DNA of 64,000 nt, from the NCBI GenBank assembly GCA_008508345.1, contig QNGE01000753.1, positions 56,753 to 120,752 of the forward strand, in the 5' to 3' direction. Below are positions 1-14,300 of the stretch, piece by piece (positions within the stretch are counted from its first letter, which is position 1; every line of letters begins with the position of its first letter). The DNA comes from Paragonimus westermani (lineage: Eukaryota > Platyhelminthes > Trematoda > Plagiorchiida > Troglotrematidae). The notes below the pieces were generated by a model, which saw only the letters and a program-made list of their open reading frames with translations, was not told where the DNA came from and did no database searches. Both the position numbers and the translations under genes were made by a program.

Positions 1-1891
1 TGTGTCGCAGTCAATGGCGTACCTGTATCCATACCATTTCTAGTTCTTCCATTTAGTCTTCTTCAATCTTTTTTGTCCTTCGTAGTACTCTTTCCTTTTA
101 GGATATTCCACGTCACTGTTGAGGTGAGCGGCGGCCCGAGCCACAGTACCTTTTGGTCAGGCTCATGGCTGTTTTTGATGATGATGAGAAAGGCAGCCAC
201 GTTAATCGCAGTACTGGTGCCAAACGAGCACCGTTTTGAACAACTTAACTGATTCAGCCGTAACCACAGAAGCAGACAATGTGTCTCAGAGTGGGAAAGA
301 CTGGAACTTTCTTCTACATAGTAGTTTGTTCCTGGTTGATGTGAGAAGGCCATCCAGCAACTAACCAAACGCGTATAGAATTGTGTACATTACTTGAGGA
401 ATCTCCTTTCGGAATACAGTAATACAATGAGAATTGACTTACTAGCGCTGACCAATCTGGACAACAGTGCATTGTGCGTACAATAACACCCGCATTGAGA
501 AATAAATCTACGTTGGATGTGTGCGACCAGTTACCACATAAAGACGTACCGTGGAATTACATGTTCGAAGAAAGGCCTGGAAATGAAATCATCTACAGAC
601 TGATCCCAAATTCAACCTAATTCATTTCGTAATCGGAGGCCGTGAACTAATGAAGATTCAGAAACATAAAATGAGATACCTAAACAAACACAATCAGGAT
701 TTTAGAGACAGTATTCTCAAAAATTTCTTTGTGGTTGTCTGTGAGTAATATGCACGATTTCGTTCAGAGCATGAACAGTCGAACTGCGCACATATATTCA
801 CTCGCCGTCCTTTGCAAAGCAACATGCACATATCAACGTGTACGTACAGGTAAATCATACACCCCACAAACAGTTCAAAACATCTCACATATCGTTGACA
901 AATATCTGCTAGAATTCTTAGATCTGTCAACACAGTGAACACACCCATTTACTCAGTTTTTAACTAACAAATTTTATGAGCTTGACAGAAGAGTACTGCG
1001 ACTCGATCAGTTGTTCCGCAAAACGGTGACGGAAAACATAGCAAAAGACATTTATCAAGAGAAAAAGAAGATAAAAACAAGATACAAGAAGGTAACGTAT
1101 AAGAGCTGATGGTGCAGGTACAACTGTCAAACTGCGCACGGTTCAGCATAACCACGGTCAAGGAGTGTGAATGTCTTCACTGCTCCCTTGTGTATGACCG
1201 CGAACTGCCGTCCTGCAGGCTGCAGACCACGGGAATAACCATACGACAGACTGTGATGGTGATCCACGAGAAATGGCAAACTATCTTTACTCCTGGTGAT
1301 TTCATCTGAATATAAAATGTCAGCCAACAGCAGTCCTCGTCATAATACCCAAATATATGACGGAAGATGTACACATCTATTTGCAATGCTGATGTGCTCG
1401 TGACCTCTAATTTATCAATCGCTGTTGAATGGGATGCCGAGTGTGGCCATATGACATGCGACAGACACAGTATGAACTTGAAGGAAAAGTAATAGCCTAT
1501 TGGATCATCTATGTTTAAACCGGTATTGCTGCACCATATACATTGGTAGCCAGTAATTAGACACAAAGCGCAACTCACAGGGTGTTCTGTACAGTTACAA
1601 TATGTTCATAAACACCAACAAAATAAGGCGGTTCTTAAGAAAATGATTGATTTAACCCGTATACCAGCGGATTTGGCCACGTGTTGACAATGGTATCCGG
1701 ATAAATTAACTACAGTGCGTGGATTTGATTAGAAATATTAACTGACCACTAATGTAAAGTATGACAGTGAGCAAATATTACTCCACGTGGTCGAAGTGGT
1801 TGTGAAAGATTGCGAACCTACTAACAATCGGTGATTTCAGATTAAAGTCCAAAATCTAACGAGAAAAACAGCTGTACATGACACAACTCAC
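1..1891 (-). other. Intron after NBEA exon 21 (start only)
   Basis: Begins with the donor GTGAGTTG. I searched both strands for the next BEACH exon and for repeats and recognised nothing. The longer open frames (63-368 and 1177-1578) show no homology. Confidence 0.7.
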
Positions 1892-2397
1892 TTGGAGGTG
1901 TAAAAACAGCGTGGTGAACGGTTCCAGTCGCAACAAATAGCTGAGCACAAACGCCGCAGTGCTGTAATGCGTGCCGTAATGAAACGGTGGTTGTGAATCA
2001 TCTTCCCAAGAAGCGTAACGCTCATCAAAATAGGCCTTTCGGTTTGGATCCAGTGCCCCGATCGGCTTCGACAGGTCACGATAGTTTGAGGGCTCATTCA
2101 GCTCTAACTCTTCACTGGTGTAGTTCGCAATAATCCATGGGAAAATTGGATATTGATTCAAATCGTTGTAAGTGCGGCCGGAAATGGTATTCAGATACAT
2201 CAAATAGTCGAAATTGGAAATTTCGCGACGTTGCCAACGCTGTGTCATGTTAGACTGAGTGAACAATTGTCGAGGACTAGCCAAAGTTGTGGCCCGTGAA
2301 CGAGCAAGACCGTACTTTGAACCGATACCGACAGGAGGGAGTGCACTCACAATGCGCCGTAATGTTTCCGTATTTTCGAATGCGAGAAATATAGAAC
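1892..2397 (-). CDS. NBEA: NBEA exon 21: end of PH and first ~130 residues of BEACH
   Basis: 506 nt, phase 1 in, phase 0 out. Acceptor CCTTGCCTAG|GT, donor CTCCAA|GTGAGTTG. It carries the end of PH ([14 protein letters not shown]) and the start of [39 protein letters not shown], then [14 protein letters not shown] and [18 protein letters not shown], all hallmark BEACH motifs nearly identical to vertebrate NBEA. The next exon (vertebrate FDHPDRTF onward) was not found in positions 1-1891. Confidence 0.98.
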
Positions 2398-5300
2398 CTA
2401 GGCAAGGAACGAATAGGGTTGTAACCATTGCAACATCCCCCACAGTTCTACGTGGTCTTATAATCATGCAACCCATTTCCAAAAGAAAAACTAGGTCCGA
2501 AATTCGTCCACAGGAAAAAGTGTCAGTAAAGTGAGTTGAACTTGAAGTCATGTGTCTGTGGCTCAAGCGTGTTGACTATTGCCTAACTGCCTTCACATTA
2601 CATGGTGAAATCATAGTATTGAAGTATTTATATACAATTACTTAAGTTGCCCGATCGCTTCAAGAGGAAACAGTAACTGCTAACTTCAGTCAGTAACCTT
2701 CATGACTAGGTTGAAGCCACCGAGTCAACCAAATGACGTTTAAAGAAGAAAACCAAATCTAGGTGGATACATCATTCGAACAACATAATACCATACCTCA
2801 AACAGTATGGGAGTATTCACTTTGGGGGCACAGCTACCTTTAAAAAAAAACTTACTTCGTGAAGTGACGAACAATTCTAGTGCGACGGTGCGATGTAGAT
2901 ATCGTCTTGTAAAGACAGCATGGATTTCAGAAAACGACCACTTGTTACAGGCCGATTCAACATATACTAACACCTGGAAGGACGAAAGATATGATACCCT
3001 TAAGGACAGTGGAAACGTATATGCACTTTATTCGGACTAGCTACAAATTTCAAAGCATACACACAAACAGATACAACGCTTATTCGTCTGAGCATATCAG
3101 GTAGAGCGACATCGAATTCGCAATAACCGCGACCACTCAAGTGCAAGTGTCCAACCTAAAAGCAAGAACAAAGTCCGCAACAAATGCACCATTTAAGAAA
3201 CGCTTGAGGACCAACAAGCTGATCCAATCCTCACTGACAATGTATAACATTTACGGCAATGGTGATGTATCAAAAAACTATCCTGTTACGGTACAGCACA
3301 AATGAAAACGGTAGATGGGCCAATGCAAGCCCTAAACCAGGCGCTCCAGCTAGTCTGCATAAGTGTTAACGCTAGTTCCAACTAGGCCAGGACGCCTCTG
3401 CCAGTGTGAGATACATTTGATATAATGACTATCTCATTCATAGTTAAAAATAGGCGTCTTAAGTGGGGTGTACACGGAAAAGTTTCGGACGCAAGAAACG
3501 AGAGAATAAAATGAACAGTTGAGCCGAACTGACCTTCAACGGATAGTCTGTGTGAGCAGAAAAGTCGACCATCCAAGAAGAACGTGGATTCAACGGTGGG
3601 ACCCACCAGAATGTGTTGTAGACTCTTGTGCTACCGGTGGAGTTAGATAAGACCAGTGGATTGAATCCAAATGAACAATGACGTAGCGCTCACACGTACT
3701 ACGTGCGTCCAATTCTCGACACAACTTATGGTGCTCACCCTACTGTGGCCTGTGCACTCAACTTAATTGAACACACTGTGTGAGACGGTTTAGAGACATC
3801 AAGTTGACGATAAGTCAAATGCTTGTAAGCATGTGACCAAAAGCTAGTGCATGCAATACAGCTTAACCACTGGAAAACAAACAAGAATAAAAGTCAATGG
3901 AACGGCCGGATGTAGGTTCATCAATGGAGAAGGAGCTGAGCTGCACATGCAAGAACACAAAGTGTTGATTGAGAAACTGACAATAACGTCGGTAAGGCAT
4001 AAGTATCAAACCAGTTTAGAAACCTGCCTTAATAGTTCTCACTCCGAAGATCCTGATCGCTCCTGGATCCAGATCACACAGGCCATTCGTGACGCAGGTA
4101 CATTAGCATGTGGCAGGTGGGTACATGGAATGATCAAACATTGGATCTCGGAGAAATCCCTGGAGTTGTTATAAGCCAGACGGAACATCCCTTCTGGCAG
4201 TTCATATAACAAGTGCAGAAGAGATGTCCGTAAGAAACTGAAACGTTGAGAAGATGAAGACTGCTTTTGCTTCAGGAAACACTGGTCCCAGGCGACCGTC
4301 TGTCAGTGAAGCTATTAGCGAGACAGATGGTACACTCATCCAGAAGGTTAGAGCGACGGGTGGAACACTTTGAGGGCCAACTTAACTGGCCACCTGTTTC
4401 TACTGCATTGCCACCACAAACTCGTAATGTAGTGCCCTCGTCGATAGACCAGGAACCACCCACTGAGACTGAGGTCCGCAATTGCATTGCGGCTCTCAAG
4501 GGTAATAAGGCTGCCGGTCCAGATTACCTCGTGCGGGGATGTATAGAACACATTTTCACTCTTCGCCAAATTTTGGAGCAGCGTCATGTATACCGCCGGC
4601 CAACAGTTGTTATGTTTCTCGACTATGAAAGTGCGTTCGATTCAGTGGATCGATCTACACTTTTAGAGTCGCTCAAACGCAGAGGTGTACCGACTAAGTA
4701 CGTGAACATACTGTCGGCACTCTATTCCCATACTTCAACTCAGGTTAGGGTTTACGGTGAGCTGTCTGACAGTTTCAGCACCATGAGCAGCGTACGTCAA
4801 GGCTGTCCGCTGTCACCATTTTTGTTGAATTTCGTTATAGACGAAATAATGGAGGATTGTCTCCGGCACTCACAAAATGCCGGCGTGGACCTCCTACCTG
4901 GTGAAAGGTTGACCGACTGATCTTGATTACGTTGACGACAAGGTGTCCCTGTCTGACAACTTTCAATCAGCACAAGCGATGTTAGACGCAATTTCGCGTT
5001 CTGCTACATACTTCGGAATGCGCTTTGCAGCCTCAAAATGCAAAGTGCTTCTGCAGGATTGCTGTGACCACGTAGATTTGATGTTAGATAATGTAGTCAT
5101 GGAGGTTGTTGACCGGTTTGTATACCTGGGAAGCTGCATCAGCAGCGGTGGAGGTGTAGGGAACGAAATAGAAGCGTGCAACTCTAAGGCTAGGGCGGTA
5201 TTCGCTAATTTGAGGAATCTCTGGCAACAGAGGGGTGTTTCTCAGAAGCTTAAAGGTCGTGTATATAAGACAACGGTGAGGGCCGTATTACTTTACGGCN

Positions 5301-8300
5301 AGTGAGTGCATTTAATGACATGGGGCAGGGAAGGCCGTAAGGAAGCTGTCTCGCTGATGACGCCTTACTCTCACTTGCAGCTCAGTTGTTTATTTGCAAG
5401 GTGTAGGCACCTTGATGTTGAATGTTCGAAGGTGGACGTAGTTATTTTCAGTAGTTGGGTCCCTTCCCGTCCCCTTCTTTTTCCTTCTCTCTTCCTATAC
5501 AGGGTTTGCTTTTCCTTCATGGTTGTGTGGCAGTTAAGCATTAATGTGAACCACTGATGCATTGCTGTCTATGGTGATGATGATGATTGAAATCTTGGTC
5601 CTTCGAACTCTATGTTGGAAGAGGTCATCACTTTTGGGCACCTTGTAACATCCCAAGTGAATGACTCACGATAAGACAAGACCAATACGGTGAGTTGGGG
5701 AATTGACAGAAAGGTCTACTGAACACCCATTACTGGACTACCTCTATGATGAACACGGAAGATCGGAATGAAAGCTGACAACAATACAGAAAGTTGAACA
5801 GCAACACAACGATTTGTTCCCCCAAAAAACAGTCCACGTAATAAAAAAGGGCACGACAGTTCTATGACAGTGCCTTCAAGAAATCTATCAATTCAATAAC
5901 AAATCGACTTTCAATCCACCACTGGATGTTCAAAAATATGCACTACTGACGACCCCTAACAAGAGAAAAACTCGAACCTAATGATATGTTTCGGAAAAGA
6001 GACTAGATTGAAAGTTAAAGTGAATGTGAAATATGGGATCAAATGTGAGTTCAACTGAGAAGTAACGCTTGAAAAGACAGCCGGCTGTGGTATTTTTAGT
6101 ATCGAACGGTTGAATCCCATTGGTTAGAACATTCTATACAGCTGACACCCATGTAGGGGAGTACCAGAAAATGTCAGAGCGGTGTTAAATCCGGGAAGAC
6201 GATTACTGTAGAACACAGTTCGCTGTGGACGAATCTCATTGAGAAAAGTCTTTTCATCGGCATGAAATTTCGGTGATGACTTATCTGAGGGAATGGCGAA
6301 AAAGGACTTGCAAATCCGCTGATAATCACTCCGAAAAGTGGTTCGATTGTCGGTCAAAGATACACAACAGCTATATGTGATTGGTTCAACTACACAGTTT
6401 GGTAACTTGAGAACCCACGAAACACAACACTCACCAAACAATGCACACAAAAATTGAAGCTATGAGAACAACAATCCGAGTCGATTAAACCGGATGGTAG
6501 AAGCGTTTCCACCTTAAAATGTGCCAAGTCATTGGCTCTTGGCTTGTTCCAGAAATTGATCATATAGAAAAATTGTAAACGTAGGGATCGTAAAAATGAC
6601 AAGGTTTTCTAACGGATTCCAGTGCGATACATCGTAATAGGAAACAGCTTGCAGCGCGGAGAGGGTCGTCTCGAGTACATGTAAGACAGGCTTCAATTTT
6701 ATCGAGGAAGCAGTCTGCCGGCCTTACCAGGATCAAAGTAGCGGACCCTTCTCAGTCCGTGTTGGGATGAAAACTTAGATTATGGGGAACTCATATCTCA
6801 TGCCGTATCGAAGCGTACCGGAAGCTCGTTAAAACTAAAAGACGCATTTCAAGATGTTAATAGTCTATTTTTATCAAACCACTTGTAAAAACAGCAAGAA
6901 TGCATATAACGTACATCACCACAATTCTAGGACGGAATAAATAAGCAGCCAAAAGCAAGAATAGAATGCTCACAGCCTACATTGCCAGATCACGTGTCGC
7001 CCACTGCATGGAGCGCAACGCCATAAGGGTACGTAGATTAATCTACGCAATGGAAGCGACCAGGAGCGCCGAAGACCCAGGAAATTCTTTAGCGATGATA
7101 ATCCATTCCCGTGCCTTTTCAGAACAGACAGCCATCGTTGTATCACAGTCCATATCAACCTTAAACCTATAGATGTCCATGATGTACCACAACCAGTCTC
7201 ACCTGTACATAGGCACAACGCGTATGAATAGACTGGATGTGGACTGAATGTATGACCACCATGTGAACTGGATGGATAACGAGCTCATAAGTGTTATAAG
7301 GCCAATTCAGTTGTGCGACAGTTTATTGGTCGGGAGCAGATGAAAATGGTTCGCTTAGGTGCTTCCCTGTTTACCGCGGAATATCCTGCATTTCATAAAA
7401 GTAATTAACCAGTTCGTTGTTTTCAATATTGCACAATACACTGGAAAGTAATAACTGGGATTAGCTTCTTAATAGAAGAGTTCATTTAGCTACACTTGAG
7501 TAACCAGAAATCTATCTCAGATGTCTTAAGTAGAAAGTGAACACCCTTGAAACGGGCATTAGAAATCAGCAAAAATGTAGTGGTCACACTCCTCAAAACC
7601 ATCCTAATGTCGATGTTACTCGTAATGTTAGGTAACGTACAAAACAGTGCTAAATGTCAAAAATCCTCCCAATTCATGTGATTGCAGAAGCCTTTATATT
7701 ATTCTATTTCGGAAGTGTAACCGGAAAGCAGCACAACCAAAACATTTTGATCCGAGGACAAGACGAGAAACGATCAATGACTCGGGCTGCGAGAAATTCC
7801 TGTCACGAACTGTACAATCCAGTTTGGGTGGAATGTGTGGTGCCCACTGAGGCAAGCATCGTTCCTAACCAAGACTGACTGCGTCTGGAAGGTTCTTCTA
7901 CCACCCGCATTGTTTATCTAACCTCTGCGATGTAGCTCAAGTCGTAAGAAACAACTACTCTGTGTATGGCTAGACTACAGTGATTGCTCTGCGTGGTAAC
8001 AATTCAACTCGAAGTAAACCTCAACGGAAGAAGACTGTGCAACGATCAAATGCGATTTGGTCGAAACCGCGACAAAATCTCGAGTGTTTTGCGCATTTGA
8101 ACGGATGGAACAAATGCAGTGGGAATATAGATGCATAAACTGCATAGATGCTGGAGGCAGATCTCAAGGTACACCCACTAACTCACTTTCTTATCCAACG
8201 GCTGAGTGCCTGAATGGCTCAGATCACGTTCAAACTGCAGCTCTGATCGGCCGACAGATAACACACCACGGACACCGATCCCAAAAGAGACTAGAAGACA

Positions 8301-11300
8301 AGGTACGGCGAAGCGAACATCTGCGCAGAATGAGACAAAGTACGGTTCTTTGACAATATAGACCATTTACATGGGAGTCAAGCATTAAAAAGAATTTGAG
8401 GCAATTTGCAGCTGTGATTATCCAAAGAAGCCAAATGACAAATCCTTAAGTCTCAAGACAGCATAGACAAGGCGAATCGCCAGTGCAGAACTTTAGTCCA
8501 CAGTAATGAATAAGTTGAAAACAACGAATAAACATTTTCGACCCCCAAAAGCTACAACGAGCTTCATACACAAGAGCCAGTGTATGCCTTGAAAACCGGT
8601 AGCTGGTCAGCAAGCTGGTCGTGAAGTACAATTACCAAAAGAACAAAAATAATGAGGGACAACACTTGAAGGTTAGCCAACATCTGCACAATATAGAGGT
8701 CATGAACCGTCAACAAACAGTAGACGAATGATGTTTACATCAGTTGGTCTGGATGAGTGAGCACCGCTAAGGTTAGGGGGGCAAGTACATGATAGCTCGG
8801 AGCAAAAGTGTTATAAGAGTGCTCAATCGTTAGGGCTGAATAGACTTAGCTGGTTTAGTCACGTACTGAGAGTGCCAACAAGTAGTTTAGCACGTCCAGC
8901 ACTATCCGCTAAAGTTACACAGAGAGATACGTTATGATGCGAGGAAGACACATAATGAAGTGTGTGAGAAAGACAGTAAGCTAGTCTCTGTAGATTACGT
9001 TTGTCCTCCAGGTCGGTGGCACGTGCCTCACAGTCAATAGCGACAGATACTCCGAGAGAACAACTCAGCGAACTCAGAGGTGTGAGTGCAGACTCTCTCT
9101 GTGGAATAGGAGCAACTAATGGAACGGTACAGCAAAAGTCGCAATTTATCCCACAAATACCGTCTTACTATCACATACCACGCAGCAAACGTTAAATTGA
9201 AAACCATCAAATAACAAGTTTGTTTTGGATCAACTAAAAGTAATCGTTTGCTGGGGAAAATGATGGGGATAGATGACAGTGGTCATACACGCAATAAAAC
9301 AAGATTAGCCAATTGTCCAGCGAAAGTCTATTGACTACGGTGAGAAAAAAACTACGGCTTGCTTACTGATTCAAGAACGTACGTCAAACAAACACGGAAT
9401 AAATAGGCGGTCGTGACAGTATGCGCGGAAAATGTTCACATCACTGAGTAACGTAGAAAGTCATAAGAGGTATTTCTCAAAGTTGTCATGACAACCAGTG
9501 GGGTTGGAACGGCGATAGGGCGTGACAGGGTTAAACTTCCTGCTGAGCAGGAGACAGGTTTAAAAAACATAAGTACGGAATATTCAATTTCCAAACCAAA
9601 TGAGTTGTACAGAAATCACCAACACATCGAGGTTAGAAATTTCCGTCTACATTAGCACAATATACTGATGCTGACAGTCACCTTTCGCAACAACTGTTCA
9701 GGATTCTCTAATAGATACACCTCATTAAGGGCATACCTGTAAGCTAAGTTATCAGCACTCGGCATTACAGAGCACGTGTCGACCTACGGTGCATGCCACG
9801 TCACATGCGGGGACAGAATATCGTCAATCCACTCAAGCTTAGACAAAAAAACTACGGCAACCGACGTTCGAGTATGCGACCGTGTGAGTAAGGTAGCCGC
9901 GATCGTTATCACCAAGCTACTTAACACTAAAATCAATTCATTTTCGATACATCATAACGCAATCCAATGTCATGTAACTTACGAGATCATGTCAGAATTC
10001 AAGAAGTTTGTGGGACTTTTGTGGTTATACTGGAACCACATAATGTTGTTTACGCAGAGAAAATTACCACATAAGCATCGGAAACTGTAAATTAAAAAGC
10101 AAACTGGTACCTGACTTGGAAACAACAGAATAATATCGGATCTCTTTTTAGTATGATATCTGACTTACGTTCGCAATCCGTTTTATCCTACGGATCTTTA
10201 AAAATCATGAAGCTACTGTGATCGATCAAAACGATAACGGTGACAGATACCTGTGTCAGGCAAATCCTCGTTAAATATGGCCAATACTGTGTTGTCACAT
10301 TCAAAACGATAAATAAAACTGACAGTTTCACGCCTTGGGAAATTACATGAAAGAGCTTGAGGAATTCTCTTCCAAGAGAATGATAGGTGTTTGTCATTTC
10401 ACAAGCCAAGCAAAAAATGATTGATCGATCCCATCCTGCAAGCCGGTGACCGTCAAACTGTGACCTAGTCAACACGGTTCTAGACACTCATTCTGATAAA
10501 CGATCACAAGTCGTGGATCCGAGTCTCCTAATGTGCCTAACTAGATCGAAACAACTATCGACTACACCAACGGTGGTCACATTGGGGCCAACTGATTGGG
10601 AATCAAAGTGGTAAGATTAACATCAAAAAACTGATGTGAATTATGTAAATGTAAACTTGTCCGAAAATTTCCTACGTGACAGGTTCAATATACATTAAGT
10701 TGTTACTCGTGATTTTCCCCAATGCTCAAAGAATGTACTTTGCCATACTAATCACGAATCATCAACAACAGTATCTGACAACTGTCTGTCACGTAATTGG
10801 ATTGTTCGTTGTAAATTGGATATGGTCCGTGGATGTGTCACTGTCCTATTAGTGTTGACTACCACAAATTGGTTTGGCAATTAACTAACTAATTCTTCAA
10901 GTCACCAAAATTGTAATAGTCTGCAATTTAACCATGAGGCAAGTTCACCACTCCGGATCAATCTAAGCCAGCGGAAAGAGAAAGTAATTTAGAATGTGTT
11001 GCACCCATACAGACACACAGCAGTGAGAATTCCTCTAAACAACTGGCATGTTGATCACTTCTTTTGCTGGTCTTATTCAGTTGCTACCCCGTTTATGTTC
11101 AGTATCATTAATATCAAAGTAGAATGGTATGCATTGTGCCAATGAAATTTGCGAAGGATTCCGAACTTCGGTCATTCCATGTCTTGATTTAACGGTTAGA
11201 AGTAGGCAGAAAATTTGCCATACGACAACTGAAACGATGACCTAGTCAGGTTGTTTTAGTTATGGTATTTCAAGTGTAGAAGACTTCAACGATTGCACAT

Positions 11301-14300
11301 CACATTACCAGTCAGTCTCCAAAAAGCTCAATGGAATGTGTAAATGACTGGTATGCGAGCTCTACTAATGTTATGTCCCAGATGTTCCAAAACCCAGTGA
11401 TATGTATGCAATACGATATCGCCAGTCGACGTGCCTAACACATATACATCATTAAATAACAAATGGATTTATAGAGCATAATGGTAAGGGTTATCTACGA
11501 TACTGTTATATAATATGTTAGTCAAAATGGAACCACACATAAACGAAACAACAAAAGTCGTTTGTTTGGTTAAACCCACATAACCTCTCTATCTCTAAGT
11601 ATACATACACGTAATGTGAAGATTTGGCAGTCCAAACTACAAGACTGTACCATTGGTCAGTCAAACGTACCGATACATCGCCTACACCGATTACGTTGCA
11701 ACAGCGCAAAACGGAGTGTTTTCGTACAGCTTAAGACCGCGAACATTTTCACACAGAGAAACCAGGAAAAAGTGGAAGATGCCGGAAATCGAAGTCGGAA
11801 ACGCCACTTCGCACACAGATTTCGCTGCATGTATGCAAAGGCTTAACTGTAGAAAGTCCAATATTTCAGGACAAAATCATACCGACAAAAATCTTATAAC
11901 GATGCGGAGTGTGTGTGGTCAATTACACTAGTAGAACCAAGCGTCAGTAGCAGACCGGAATTGATTAACACAAGCCAAGTTGGGATAAACACCAGACTAA
12001 ACAGCCAGTCCTATGCCGATAGCCGCCACCATCATCCGAACTTACAATCAGCCTGTTTCTGCTAATACCTGTCCTTTGTTTTTGACACACTGTCAATCTG
12101 AGATTGCCAGACTTCAAAGTTATCTACACGACCACCGCCTTTCACATTATTGATGAATCTTTGACATGCTGATAGTATCAGAACAAAAAGTCGCACTCTG
12201 CGCATTCAAAAGGAACTGTTTGTTACCGTCTCATTGTATCGAACGGACTGCGCCATAAGGCAATTGATGGTTTACCGTAATTCAGTTTCCAGACTGGTTC
12301 TGATATGACGAATTTACAAGTCTGTGACAAGCACTTTTAAAGATTTAACGAAATCTGTCAAAATACAAAACGCTCGTTTTCCGTTCTCAAATACACCACA
12401 GAGAAAGAATGCTGTAAATGTTGGAAGACGTAGAACGGTATCGTGACCTGCTACGCTCAGAGAAGGGAAATAAATCGGGTGAAAAAAACAATGTTAGAGT
12501 GCGTTTTACAAACCTGTCACTATTTATGGAAATCATGCATGAAAGAAATATTGGCACATACCGTCAGCTGTGAGGCCAACATCCATAGAATCCATCAGAC
12601 CTTCCAACTGTATGCTTAGATCCACAGAATCGAAGCTGGCTCTTCTTCGTTGGGCGGAAGACAGCTGCGAGTTACTAGTTTGCGGTGTATCCACTTGACC
12701 ATCGACAAGGTCTATTACGCCAGAGTCAGAATCATCAGTGGACTCTTCCCCATATCCAGAAGCTGCTCCTGTCTGTTTCAGAACCGTTTCAATGGACAGC
12801 TGAGGAACTGTTGGTCGGTTTGCAGTCTTTTCGGTCCGATCGTTGAGCACTGCGTACGGGTGCGTGCTTCCATGTGGATTGGGAGAAAGTCGACGTCTTC
12901 GACGGCTATCATCCTCCCAATTATCCAATCGATAGAACTCGGTTATTTCTGAGTTATTGGTTTTTGAACTGAGTGAGTTCGCAAAAAAAATAAGCAGAAC
13001 GCATAAGTCTCGAATGAGACATTTGCTCAACGGTAGCAAATTGAAGTGTCTAGAGTATTCTCCAGAAAATGAAGAAATGAAGAGTTGTGAACAACGTGTT
13101 CACCTTGTTGACTGTCTGATAACCCCATAGACCAAGTTACTACGCACGTTGAGATGACAAAACTTTATCTTGCTATGAAAAGCAGCCTTGACTACGTAAC
13201 ACACATGAAGACCGTTTCCAGTTGTGCCTCGATGGTGTCTATTATGTGATCGATAAGGGAGGGAAATGGCTGGCACGCAGCCTGAAAGCAAATAACATAA
13301 TACGCTTCTCATAGACATACAAAGCAGGAAAGTGGATTTCATTCTACATTTATGTAGAATACAACGTGTAGCAGTATAGATATTGCATCACATACCCTCT
13401 GTTCAAACGAGCGGACCAGTTTGACCACAGATGGGTCATCAAGCGATGCATTTTGTTCGTAAGCCACAATGTGGACAACTGATCATGCAATCGGGCAGAA
13501 GTGATCACGTGCTCACACATTCGAGCATCTTCCCTTTTGTTCGCAGCTAATCGGGCAGTAATTTGATCAAATTCTGCATGAGACTTGATATCCGCTCGCG
13601 CCAAACGGTCCAGTAAGGCCACCGCTTCAGCAGTCACACTGAGAACGTGCTCACGGATAACGCGTGACAGGACGCGGCCTTCATTTATTAGTTCGATAAA
13701 AGCCAAGCCGGCATTCTTCTGAAGCGAAGACTGCCACTCCTGGAGTAGTTTCAACGGAGAAAAGGCGAACAAACACGAACAAATAAACGTTGGGAGTCAA
13801 AACCAAATTAGTTGAAATAGAAGCCAAAGTGTGTAAGAATCATAGGGAGAAATTGAACCACACGAGCCTTACATTCACACATTTGAGAATGCAACAAATT
13901 CGCTTACCATATAACTATACTGCTGTTCCGGGCTCCCGTCACTTTTGTAACAGCTCTAACACTAATACTCCCCGAGATGCGATTGGACGAGTCATCATGT
14001 ATGTAAAACGAGACTTTTTTCAATACTCTCACAACAGGCCGCGGTGATATTCAATCAGAAGAATGGTGGACACTATTTTCATGTTTTTAAATTAGCAACC
14101 TGCTTTGCAGACCAAATGATTAAAAAAACATTCAGCTAAACTAAGAGCCGATACCGTGTCCGACTCACCGATGACGTTGATACAGTTCACAGTTTTGACA
14201 AAGTTACTACTTACTTTGCCATAAGTCACATAAGGCATCTGTAAACACGCACTTGTAGACATTTTCCATTCTCAACTGTTTGTGTCATTTTCCCAGGAGT

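Noticed and set aside
1177..1578. Minus-strand open frame of 133 codons considered as the next BEACH exon
   Set aside because: None of the expected BEACH motifs after the RLEPF block are present, and its composition is not BEACH-like.
12650..12952. Plus-strand open frame of 100 codons
   Set aside because: Antisense shadow of NBEA exon 18, whose minus-strand translation is clearly homologous.
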